From assembly GCA_020746835.1 (NCBI GenBank), contig JAGPNK010000031.1:124001-188000 (forward strand): a DNA stretch of 64,000 bases, read 5' to 3'. The position numbers and the translations under genes were made by a program. The stretch's first letter is position 1. The number at the start of each line of letters is the position of its first letter. Positions 46,356 through 56,532 of the stretch are shown here, piece by piece. The notes under the pieces are model-generated. The model had not been told where the DNA came from and ran no database searches. It saw only the letters and a list, made by a program, of their open reading frames with translations. The DNA comes from Stachybotrys elegans (Eukaryota; Ascomycota; Sordariomycetes; Hypocreales; Stachybotryaceae).

Positions 46356-48548
46356 TGCCATTAGTATATCTAACGATCAGACAATTCTGCAGTACGATGA
46401 GCTCTAGTAAGAACAATGTGAGTTGTCAAATGGTCAATCGACAGTCTGGCAGCAAGATTCCTCATGGGCCGAGGGCTTGCTGGTCAGTTGAGCCACCACT
46501 ATCTTATTCGGATTAAACTGGACGTTATGGTTCTCTGTGTAAATAAAGAGAACGCAGACAGCCCAGCCAGTATCCTCCTGTGGCAGAGCAGAGAGACTGG
46601 ACGAACCAGGCGAGCGAAACGAAGCAAGAAGCGGCCCAGAAGTCGCAGGCGATGTCGCGCCGGGGTTGTCGGTGGAATCCTGCTTGATCGGCTCGACGTG
46701 GGGAGCGAAATCAAGTTGGCTGTATTCATGGTGATGCAGCCACTCTAGGTAGCAAAGCAATGCATTTGGCATCCAAGCCCCTCGACCGCGGGGTTAGTCG
46801 GCGTGGCTAGTATCAAACCAGTCACATCTAGAGTCCCTGTACAGTTACTTCCGTGGTATCATCAAAGAGGTGAGTGACGGAGGCTGAATGATGGACCCCA
46901 TTGCTGTTCGAGTGGGTCATCTAGGATCCATATGCCATGAGATGATGATGGAGCGGCCGACCGGAGCACTGTCCAATCAGCTTTTGTGTGCTCCGGAACC
47001 ACATTGACCTGTAGCCAAAATCGAAGTGTAAGAGGAAAGTACGGCTCGGCGCTAGCATCCGGCACTAATATTTCCGGATCAGACACTCGCCATTTCGCAG
47101 GCGTGTCAGAGCAAGTCTTCCGCATGGCGAATGTGAGCTGTCTCGCGGAATCGACCGTGCGTATGAGGGCGAGACAGCCACGACCAGTGGTTCACCGATG
47201 CAAACAGCAGATTAACAAGCCCATCCGATTGTACCCCGGTGAATCAGCTGGAGGAAGAACCTTTGGCAACACAAGCTGCCTTGGCAAGGAATACCGGGCT
47301 GGGTGACGTCGCACGCTCGTTGGCTCGCGGCTTGCAACTGGAAGCCCATGTGCAGGTGCCGATGCGGACGGACCAGGGGGGTACCCAATTGAGAAAGAGA
47401 CGAGAGCAAGCGAACCATAAAATAGAGTGGGCCAATGTCCCATGCCATGGTGGTCGGACCAGAAGGGTCAACACGCATGCTAATAATCCGCACTTGGAAG
47501 AGGCAGAGGGGTGTGGCAATCCCATCGTCTTGACCCGCACAGGGGTCCCAATCCAAGTTTATGGGAAGTGGACCCGTCTGCCACACTATTATCTACGACG
47601 ACAATGTCTGTGAGCAGCACTTCCGCCCGGATAATCACCTTGACCGCCCAAGGCTGCTTGCCATTTCTTGTTCAAACGTGTAGGAGCAAGGGCCAGCGAT
47701 TAATTACATGTAGCGGTCAACAATACTGTATGCAGGGATGAAGCGGGCCGTCGGGATCTCAGCAAGACTGGCGAGCGGGCGAAGAATGGAGGCTGAATGA
47801 CCGCACCGGATCACACATCAGGCGAAGCCCCTTGCTTCCGGCAGTAATCGCAGAAAATGGCGTTAATTCGAGCTTCATTACCTCTAGTGTTGTTCTTATT
47901 CCCTCCCTTGGTTATTCTGTTCCTCCTCGAGCAACTCGCGGCATTCCAAGCTTGTGCCCCCTTTGGTAGCGGATATCGTTACTGTTTCCCTTGTAACCCC
48001 AGAGCCTCTGTACAGCGCTTGCCTGTAGTTCCAACCCTTACTCCGACTTGGTATATGGCCTCAGAGAGGTGGGTCGATTGGTCCACGCAATTTTGCATGT
48101 CGAGAAATGCGGGCGCGGACCAGCGTTGAGGTGACGAGGCAGCCAAACGGGGTCGATGAAGTGATTGCAGGGATATGAGATGCTTCCCTGTCTGCCACAA
48201 AGTTCCTGCAGGCGTAGGGCGCCTATGGAGCGAGTATGACTGGCTCCCGCCAAAGACTGGCCAAGAACAGAGACCTGAAGCTTCATTGGCTGGCCTTACT
48301 TCATCCTGTCCGTGATTTGGCAATGCCCCTTGCTTATACGCATAGGGAATTGCCCTAGATCACGGAGCGTGTCGAAATCACCTGCGCCGGCATATTCAAG
48401 GGTCAGTCAAAAACCCGGTCTAGGTCGAGTCTATGGACAGGGAGAAGATCGCTCAGGTTACACGGTCAGAATAGAGTTGGAGAGTCCTGGCCCCCACCAT
48501 GAATCCGAATGGGGATAAATAGGAATAGGGGGGGCATGCGGCTCTTGC
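46356..48548. other. Repeat-bearing stretch without a gene
   Basis: A family-1 unit (46952-46999) with its GTGTAAGAGGAAAG satellite (47025-47039) and family-3 fragments (47684-47848, GGAGCAAGGGCCAGCG and GAAGCCCCTTGCTTCCGGCAG) lie here. ORFs are antisense pairs. Confidence 0.5.
46952..46999 (+). repeat. Family-1 CCAAT unit (copy I)
   Basis: GCGGCCGACCGGAGCACTG, TCCAATCAG, GTGCTCCGGAAC. It is followed 5 bp later by TGACCTGTAGCCAAAATCG and TAAGAGGAAAG, a tail shared with copy F at 36102-36243. Confidence 0.8.
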
Positions 48549-48714
48549 TTGCGCTTGTACGGTCGTCTGTTCCGTGGCCACATCAGTATCGCTGAGGCGT
48601 TGAGCACTCTTCACGACCGCTTTCCAACGAAGCGAGACGACCAAACATCGTGTGGGCGGAACCTCTCCGCCCTACGTTTACATGCCATTGAAGGCTCCAA
48701 CATCGAAGCACAAG
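48549..48714 (+). other. Possible 5' exon of MSH2-like copy 2
   Basis: The frame GHISIAEALSTLHDRFPTKRD ... SCGRNLSALRLHAIEG ends at an AAG/GTACAC donor at 48715, aligned with 40265-40456 (-). Here the donor phase does not match the ATG at 48777, so copy 2 may use another acceptor or have lost the splice. Confidence 0.35.
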
Positions 48715-48776
48715 GTACACACTCCGCCCATCTCTACACGGTTCTTCTAAAAGGCGCACGAACTAAGTCAAGTTAG

Positions 48777-50471
48777 ATGGTTTGCATAGTGCACGAGGGC
48801 ATCTCACCTACCGGACACCATAGGAATTCGGAAGGTATAGAAGAGCCACCCGCCAACTCTTCAATTGATCCCATATGGCATTTCGAATGCACCAATCCTT
48901 TGGAAGTTCTCCTCGATTACAAGCAACTCGTCCTGCTACAGAAGAGAATAGTCGAATCCAGAGGGCGGGATTGCACTGAGCGAGATTCAACTTCTAGAAT
49001 TCTCGCCGTTGATATAACTGTCGAAGCTACTGGTGCCAGGAAAGTGGGCGTCTGCTTTGTCGATGTTCTCGAGCTGGTGGTCGACGAATTTCCAGACAGC
49101 GACTGCTACTTGGCCCTGCAGGCCTTGATGATCCAACTCAACGTGCGGGAGTGTCTCATAAGAGCTGGTCAGGGAGATGGTGTTAACAATCATGAGCTGG
49201 CTAGCCTCCATCGGGCAGTTAGGAGTTGCAACATCACCATAACCGAGCGACCTGCCGATGATTTTAGAAGCCAAGGTATCGAGGAAAAGCTGGACCAACT
49301 CGTCGTCAGGCGCAATATAGTCACAGCGGAGTCATGTCAAGCAAACCAGCCGCTAGCGATGGGCACGATTGCGGCTCTCATCAACTACCCGGGTATTGCG
49401 ACGGAGACCTCCAAGAGAGGGTGGTACCGCTTCTGCCGCTACGATCCGAATATGTTTGCAAGCATTGATTCTGCGGCACTCAAGGCGTTGAGAGTCTTTC
49501 CGGAACATAGCAGCGACACGGAAAGCGTATACCAACTTCTGAACCACTGTCAAACGGGAATAGGCAGCTGCTTATTGGCCAAATGGCTCAGGCAACCTTT
49601 GAAGAGCAAGCCACAGATCGAAGGGCGCCAGAAGCTTATCACCATATTTTGTTCCAACATAATGCTTAGGGAAGCAGTACAAGCTTTCCTCCGATCGGAC
49701 CTCGACTTACATCCCTTATGCTGGCACTGCCATGGAGAGGGATGGCCGAACTCGAGAAACGCCATTGGCATATACATATTGGCATTTCGGCTATTGGAAC
49801 TGATAAGAATATTGGAGGGGCCAACAGCAGAGACAGATCGAGAGCCTTTACGCACGGCATATAAAGCTCCTCTTATGGATGTGTCCAAGAGTCTTGGCAC
49901 ATTACTGAGGCTGCCTCGGGAGATGAAAGAATACGAATGCCATACTTACAAACGGTTAGATCAGTCCGAAATTTGCCGCGTTGCATCATCTTATTGCCCT
50001 GTGCTCGAGAGGCTATCATACCTATTGGCGCACATCGACGTTATTACCTCACTGGCACAGCGCTTTACTGAAGCCAACTCTGGTTGTTATACTTTCCCTA
50101 CAATCGATGCTGGTGAAAATGCTGGAGTGCGTCTGAAAGGCGTGCGCCGTCTCGGCAAAGATGGAGAGGGGTCGATCGATGTCGACTGTACCAAACGCCG
50201 GTGCAACAAACTTGGTACCCATATCATTGCGAGACCCAATGACTTTCCCAAGATTGGCGTTGTTGCTTTGTTGGCGCAGATCGGCTGCTTTGTGCCCTGT
50301 TCGGAGGCTAAGCTACCAATCTTCACCTCTATCGTCGCCGGGCAGGGAATGCTTAATGCAGCCAATGCTTGCCCTTCAGGCTTTCTTGGGACTCTTATTC
50401 TTGTTGATAAAGGTCCAAGAAACCCCTTGCCCAGTAGCCGTCAGGATACAACGAATAAGGGTCCAGCTTAA
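48777..50471 (+). CDS. Truncated MSH2-like MutS homolog, copy 2 (no Walker A)
   Basis: A 564-aa open frame, collinear with copy 1 over almost its whole length (by eye about half the residues match). MSH2-type blocks are LAVDITVEATGARKVGVCF, QLNVRECLI, QPLAMGTIAALI, LLAKWLRQPL, ASSYCPVLERLSYLLAHIDV and VALLAQIGCFVPCSEAKLP. As in copy 1 the clamp is shortened and the Walker A site is gone (IIARPNDFPKIG in its place), so both lesions predate the duplication. Copy 2 has a longer N-terminal stretch (about 45 extra residues, ending ERDSTSR) and a C-terminal tail without similarity (GFLGTLILVDKG ...). Both frames remain open despite strong divergence, which argues for some selection on the proteins. 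Function unknown; a regulatory or structural role is speculation. Confidence 0.8.
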   Translation: MVCIVHEGISPTGHHRNSEGIEEPPANSSIDPIWHFECTNPLEVLLDYKQLVLLQKRIVESRGRDCTERDSTSRILAVDITVEATGARKVGVCFVDVLELVVDEFPDSDCYLALQALMIQLNVRECLIRAGQGDGVNNHELASLHRAVRSCNITITERPADDFRSQGIEEKLDQLVVRRNIVTAESCQANQPLAMGTIAALINYPGIATETSKRGWYRFCRYDPNMFASIDSAALKALRVFPEHSSDTESVYQLLNHCQTGIGSCLLAKWLRQPLKSKPQIEGRQKLITIFCSNIMLREAVQAFLRSDLDLHPLCWHCHGEGWPNSRNAIGIYILAFRLLELIRILEGPTAETDREPLRTAYKAPLMDVSKSLGTLLRLPREMKEYECHTYKRLDQSEICRVASSYCPVLERLSYLLAHIDVITSLAQRFTEANSGCYTFPTIDAGENAGVRLKGVRRLGKDGEGSIDVDCTKRRCNKLGTHIIARPNDFPKIGVVALLAQIGCFVPCSEAKLPIFTSIVAGQGMLNAANACPSGFLGTLILVDKGPRNPLPSSRQDTTNKGPA

Positions 50472-52149
50472 CAGGGTGGCCAAGGACCTAAAGTATCGAT
50501 CGGAAGAAAGCCATTTCGGAGCAGCACAACAGCGGGTCGCCTGGCAATAACATAATATTCCTGAGCATTCATGGAGTATGGCGGTGAAGATTGGCTTAGA
50601 GACTTCTATTATCAACACACTTGATGCTTCGTCCCTTTTTTTTTTTTTTTGCTCACGCTCTATTGGAAATGAAGAGGAAGGCAGAGGATATAGAGGATAG
50701 AGAGGAGGCCACTTATTTGGCTAGCATGGCATTGGCCAATGAGGAGGAGGACCTGACCAGAAAGAGTAATGGCGGGGTAGCCTTGGCGGGGTAAATCTTG
50801 ATCGTGAGCCACCGAAGGTAGGACGAGGTTCATCGTCTTATCAATTACTTGTTCATTGCTATATCGGTCGGTATCATTTCCGGCATAGTAGGGACGGGCC
50901 TAGTAGCTGTCTTGGTCCTCGATTCCCTCGCTATCAAGCCTCTCGCCGCCGTGCTGTCAGTTGTGACGAAAGACATGTTCTTGAGATGCAATGCACCCGT
51001 CCCAGTAAATCTTACCCAAATATCCCGCTTGGCAATCAGCGCCGTGCAGGAGCTTCCAATTGGTGTAGCTCACATTGATGTGCTAATTTGGCTGACCAGT
51101 CCCCGTGTATCGCTGCGGCCGCGAGATATGCAGTGCTCCATGGCTTCAGGGCACAAGAGGGCAAAGACAGAGTTCTTAGGTCGGGGTATGGCAGCAAATA
51201 CTTAGATGGTGTCCTCTGGGGGTCGGCGGCTATCCCGGGCTTGCCGACTCCAACCACAGCATCAGTGGCTATGTTGCTCGGATGTTTGCTGTTCCATTTG
51301 CCCTCCGCAGCTACGGAACGGGGTGCGCCAGCGTTGGTGGGCATGGTCGGTGTGATTGTTGAGTGTCGTGGAAAGACAATGGTACAGGTTGAAGAGGGAC
51401 AGAATGCTGGAATGCCGCACGGCCTCACTGACCTGGTTTGCCTGTGATAGGTCGAACTGGGCGCTCGTAGATGCGACGGCACGGTGCAGGTTGACCACGC
51501 AGTTGCCGATTATTCTGGTCACTTCCTAGAGAACTATATGTCGACACGCGCTCTTCTATCCACTGAACCGCCCAAGTCCACTACCAGAGAGTTGTCTAAT
51601 ACACCCCGGGAGCCGCTTCCGCAGCCACCTGTGCCTTTAAATACGTTAGACTCTGGAGTCATCTCTCCCAATCAAGATATATGATGATCCAGCCTACAAC
51701 AATACTAACATGGGCTCCAAGACTTCGCTCAGGCAGATTCGGGGTATCGTCCGTTTGGACATGTACGGGATTGCAAACGCTTCTAAGTCAGAGGATAAGA
51801 TACCGTACGGGTTCAAAGACATTGCGGCAGCTTGATGAAAGGAGCCGACGGAGACACGATGTGATTGACGAGTTGATCACAAGAGGAGAGCTGGGCCCGA
51901 TATTGTGCGGCTAACTTTACACTGTTACGCCGCATGAGCAGAGGCCGTGTGCAAGAGTCTTGGATGCAGCCAGGATGGCTCTGGACAGGATGGTAATTGC
52001 CGCTCTATGGCCATGTCGATCAAAAGGGGGCGGGCCCCTCCCGAGCCTCGATCAGAGGGCTGGCAGGAAGGTAAGAGGCAACATGATGATGATGGACGTA
52101 TAGAGCAGAATCTCGGGTAAAACTTTGCAAGACGTTAGCATATTTTGCC
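50472..52149. other. Stretch without a supported gene
   Basis: A T15 run (50636-50650) is followed by a 41-codon ORF from ATG 50670 (MKRKAEDIEDREEATYLASM), not convincing alone. Overlapping ORFs at 50849-51522 on both strands have no domain. The end may hold unrecognised remnants of the calpain-like gene's 5' half. Confidence 0.45.
50636..50650 (+). repeat. Poly-T tract (15 T)
   Basis: A run of 15 T between the MSH2-like copy 2 and the calpain pseudogene. On the minus strand it reads as a poly-A run, but no retrocopy joined to it was recognised. Confidence 0.85.
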
Positions 52150-52152
52150 GGC

Positions 52153-53957
52153 TTGTTCAATCAGGGCACAAGACAGGATGGCGTCCTCGAGCAGAGGCCC
52201 GGAGAGGCCTACATTGTCATGGAGGCTCTCAAGATCAAGTCAGGCCAGAGGCTTGTCAAACCGAGAAATCCTTGGAATATGAAAGGTAAGGGTATCTATA
52301 ACGGCCCTTGGAGCGATGGTTCCAAATGGACCGCCGAGGTGCAGGAGGGGCTTGCTCACAAGTTTGGTAGCGACTCTGTCTTCTGGATCTCTTGATCGCA
52401 CCCACCTCTTCCAAGAGAGAGACTGGCGAAGCTGCCAGCGCTGGATTGGCGTCGACGTGCCCTGGAAGGCCGAGTGCCATGAGGAAGTTCCGCATCAAGT
52501 TGACCAAGGACTCGCCTCTCGTCCTCGTACTGGCTCAGCTCGACAGAACGTATTGGAAGGGTCTTCATGGCCAGTACAAATTCATGCTTCATTTCCGCCT
52601 CCACGATCAAGACAGGCCCGATGCTGAGGATTGCATTGTTCGGTCTCGCGATAATTACCTCATGGGACGTTCCGTGTCCGTTGAACTGCCCGACATGCCC
52701 CCTGGAAACTACGCCGTATACCTCAAGGTTACGGCTGAGCGTGATTCGAACGCCAGCTCGGTGGAGGATGCGATCAAGCAGCAGTGCTAGGACCGCACCG
52801 AAAACGAGAAGCTCGCTCAGGTTGGCAACGCATATGACCTGGCTCACAGCAAGGCTTGGGGCCACATGGACAAGGTAGCCAAGCTTCGCAAGCAGCGAGA
52901 CCAGAACAAGGCATCCAACTGCCGCAAGAAGGAGCGTCGCCGACAGTGGGAGAAGCGGCACATCAACCGTGAAATTGGCAAGGCGCAACTTCAGAAGAAC
53001 AAGGACAAGAAGGAGCGCAAGCGCCGCGAGTGGGACGAGGAGCAGCGCAAGAAGGAGGAAGCCGAATATGGCGATGAGGAGACGGAGAGTGACGACGAGG
53101 CAGAGAAGACTGAGGATAAGACTGAGCAGACTGAGAAGACCGAAGAGAAGACCGAGGAGAAGACTGAGAAGACTGAGGAGAAGGTTGATATGGTCGAGGA
53201 GAAGTCTGGTGAGCAGCCTACTGTTGCCCAGACTGAGCCTACCGAGACCAAGTCCGATGAAGTTAAGCCTGAGGAGGTGGCTCCCGTCGTCGACGACAAG
53301 GCTGACGACAAGGCCGACACCCCTGCGGCTGCTGCTGCCTCTGACGATAAGGTGACTGTGGCTGATGACCTGGAAAAGCCGGTCGATGCTACCGCCCAAG
53401 AGGCCAAGCAGGAAGACGAGCTTGAAGAGAAGGTTATCGACAGCTCCAACACCTCGGATACTACTGGGTCACCTCAGTTCACTCCCAAGACGGAGGATTC
53501 TCTTCCTATTCCTTCAGAGGAGAAGCAAGAGATTCCACCAGTCAGCGGTGGCCCGCCTCCTCCACGATCAAGTGAGGTGTCAACCGAGGCGTCACATGAG
53601 AAGCCCAAGAAGACCAAGAAGTGCAAGGAGCGCCCGCCGCGTCCCCAGTATGCGTCGGGTGCAGAGTCTTCAGATTCTCCCGTTTCGGACTATGAGGAGC
53701 TGTACAGCAGCGATGATATGACACGCAAGCCGCATACTGGATCACGGCAGCTACCCCAGCCTCGTGACAATTACGACACAGAGGAGGAGAAGATGCCTGC
53801 TCCATGGAACGCCGTCTGCATAGTGGGCATCCGCGTGTACTCTAAGGATGAGAACCTCGAGCTCCGAACGGTCATGGAGGGAGGGGAGCTTCTCGAGGGC
53901 GGCATGGGCGAGAAGGGCCAGGCTCATCTGGACAACGGAGTCATGTCTCTGCCATAG
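52153..53957 (+). pseudogene. Broken calpain-like cysteine protease
   Basis: 52153-52395 encodes the second half of a calpain catalytic domain: AYIVMEALKIKSGQRLVKPR, then NPW (the catalytic Asn motif), then GPWSDGSKWT. The catalytic His expected just before AYIVMEA is missing (GEAY), and the Cys-containing half is not found. The frame then stops at WIS. Homology resumes in another frame as DRTHLFQERDWRSCQRW, shifts again to FRIKLTKDSPLVLVLAQLD, and meets a TAG at 52788 after AIKQQC, beyond which DRTENEKLAQ continues. The C-terminal part (52866-53957, 363 codons) is still open: a Lys/Arg/Glu coiled-coil-like stretch, EKTEEK repeats and a conserved-looking tail. So the protease is dead by several independent lesions, while the tail could still be translated. 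Confidence 0.82.
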
Positions 53958-54435
53958 GCTAGGACACCTCATTCAACCCCTACCGTGGTTCCTCCTCCAC
54001 CGCTAACCACCGACAGCCTCCAAATACGACTTTCACTGGGCAGCTATCACAAATAATGTAAACACAAAGGCCCTGTGTAATGGGTCTAAGTCCATCTATT
54101 TATCACATGCGCTTCTTTCTTATTATATCTAATTTAGAGCTACCCATTCGGTCCTTAAACGACTTGCTCTTGTCCCGTTCCTATCCGTCTCTTTCTTTAT
54201 TGATCTTAGGCCCAAGTTGTAAAAAATTCAATTTCTGGCGCTCTGCCGATCTTGGAAGTCATGGTGCACATGGGCGTCTGCGCTGTCTGCATGTGGATGT
54301 CGGTTGGCTCTCCTAGGATATGGGTTGAGCGTAGGGGTTACTGTATGTGTATTCTCTAAGCTACCCTTCTAGCTAGCTAGCTGTGTGGAACGCCTTGAAA
54401 TAGGGGTCTAGGCCGGCCACGTGACTGGGGCCGGT
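53958..54435. other. Intergenic region between convergent transcription units
   Basis: AT-richer sequence with TCTTTATTG-like motifs, probably 3' regions of the calpain pseudogene (+) and the Zn2Cys6 gene (-). No gene. Confidence 0.5.
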
Positions 54436-56532
54436 CTATTCCCCCTTTTCCCTGCGTTCCAGGTACTGACAATGGAAGCTGTCCCGGCGGGGCTGCGGCT
54501 GGCGCAGGTTGATGATGTTATTTATTGCGGGGTGCGTGTTGGAAATTTCTGATGGGATGGCTTGCTCGTCTATCGTCTGCGGGCCACTGAGGCCGTCCAT
54601 GTGTTGTTGCTGTTGCTGCTGCTGCTGGTTCATGCCATCATGACCGTGGTGGTCCTGCGAGGACGGCAGGTTCATGTCGCCGGAGTCTCCTGGGTTGCCG
54701 GGCGGACTCATGACCATTTCAGGTGTGAGAGTGTAGCAGATATTGTTCGTGCCGTGGGGATAGTCCATGCCACCTGGAGGCACGATGCCTCAGGGGCTGG
54801 TAAAGGTCGTGTTCACCTCCTGGGGTTGCTGTAGTAATTGGTATTGGGGGACGAGGAGGGGGGTGCCGCTGTCCATCTCCATGAAGTACTCTTCAACGGA
54901 GGACTTGGGGTCGTATTCGCTCTCCATGGTGGCGACGAGAGGAGCTGGCGGGTGGGCCGTGCTGGCAGTGCCTTCGCCGTCAAACATATCCATGCTGGCC
55001 ATATTGGTCATGTTAGCCATGGTGCAGCTCACTGGAGCGCCGAGGAGCATGGGGTTGACGAGGTGGTGGAGGATCTCGGTCACGCAGTTGACCAGGAGAG
55101 GGACGAAACGGCAGTCTCTACGGGAGATACCAATTATTTTGAGCATCTGGGTGAGATGCTCACGCGGGCCGATGGTGAGGGGGCTGCGAGAAGCGGGCTG
55201 CATCGACAAGTATTCTGTCATGATAGCTGACGTTTCGATCAGCTTCTTAATCTGTTTGAGAGTCAGTGGTGCAGTTATCGACGTGAAATGATCGTCTTAA
55301 CGTACCAAGCCCGAATTCATGAGCTCCATTCCGATTCCGAGGAATGGAGGATAGGGTTTCATGAGATCACGGGCCAAGTTGGCCGGGTACTGGAAAGATG
55401 GATCCTCGCTGTTGTTGGCATTGGAGGTGGTGCTGCTGAGCTGCCGGGCCATACTATTGAGCCACTGCTGGTTGGTATGCAGATCGTTGAAATTGGAATC
55501 CTGGCAGAGATATGATTGCGCCAGGTCTGGGACCTGCTTGTGCAGGCTAGAAATGTCCTGGGGCGAGAAATTGCTTCTAGTCTTGTTCCAGGTAGCGATG
55601 AATTCGTCGTCAAAAGGGCGGAAAAGGCTGATGAGCATGTGGTAACCGGAGAGTTGGTGAGCTTGAGGATCGGCTGGGTCGTCTCCGATAGAAGGCGCAT
55701 TGACGGTGGCCTGGAGAGTCAGAGGACGATTGCGGTGCAGGCCGTATGCTCGCTCGGTTGCATAATACAGCCAGTAGAGACGGCGTTTGCGGGTAGACTC
55801 GGACACTTCGTACTTCATATAATGCTCCTCGTCGTTCATGCCGCTCATGTGAATCATGGTGGAAGCCTCACGGAGGTAGTACCATGCCTTGTCGTGCATC
55901 TCCTGACCGTAGGAGCAGGCAAAGAGGAAGTAGTTGGTGGCGAGAACATTGAGGGAGATGGAGTCGAGGTATTCGTATCCCTTTCGTACCCTGATGGCCT
56001 CTTCCATAAGGAGCTGACTGGAGATGATGTTGGCACCGGGAACCATGTCGAGGTTGAACGGGTCGTTGGCAGGCATCGACATGCCAGGCTGGAGCATGAC
56101 AAAGGCGCAGAGGGAAGTCATCAGGCAGTAGGCGTCTCGCTTCTGCTCCATGTACAGTATCTGCTGCTCCACAAGTCGTCGGTCGAGAATCGGCATCTGG
56201 GGATATAGGTGGTTGAAAAAGAAGTTGACGCAGTCCTTGACGAGCTCGGCGGAGAGCAGGCCAGGCGTGGGGGCCAGGCTCTGGTTCGTTGTCGGGCACG
56301 GGATTCCATTCATTCGGTTCTGCACCTTGGCGGAGAGGCTGGTCTGTCGCTGTGTCTCCATCAATCCGCTGAGGACCTGGGCTTGATAACCCTTGGGGCC
56401 CCTTTTTCGAGGGATGACATAATAAGTACAGGGTAGTTGTGCCGATGAACAATTGCGGCACGGGTTGGCGCCGTCGCACTTGACCTTGCGGCGATGGCAA
56501 GCATCACAGGCTCGCTTAACAACCTGCCTCAT
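54436..56532 (-). CDS. Zn2Cys6 transcriptional activator, with an in-frame TGA before a long C-terminal extension
   Basis: Model: complement(join(54790..55251, 55306..56532)), 562 aa. The intron is 54 nt (GTACGT ... AACAG). The start MRQVVKRACDAC places the zinc cluster at once: C9, C12, C19, C25, C28, C35. A basic linker (RKRGPKGYQAQV) follows, then a middle homology region (CLMTSLCAFVMLQPGMSMP, RRLYWLYYATERAYGLHRNR, PLTLQATVN) of the type found in carbohydrate-responsive fungal activators. The exact target is not known. After TTFTSP the frame meets TGA (54792-54790) and then stays open for 117 codons in the same frame, Pro/Asp/His-rich with an eight-Gln run, to 54436. The annotated span includes this extension. 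It may be read through, or the TGA may be an error or recent mutation. Long ORFs on the plus strand here are shadows. Confidence 0.9.
54601..54630 (-). repeat. CAG/CAA run coding eight Gln
   Basis: A trinucleotide run within the C-terminal extension of the Zn2Cys6 gene; typical length-variable polyQ of fungal regulators. Confidence 0.85.

Noticed and set aside
50849..51522. Overlapping ORFs on both strands
   Set aside because: No domain and no splice support; the two strands are equally open, which suggests chance.
52356..53399. 347-codon minus-strand ORF rich in Leu
   Set aside because: Antisense of the Lys/Glu-rich calpain tail; the leucines come from reversed CTC/CTT codons.
54838..56208. 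Plus-strand ORFs of 130 and 230 codons
   Set aside because: Antisense of the Zn2Cys6 activator, no domain of their own.
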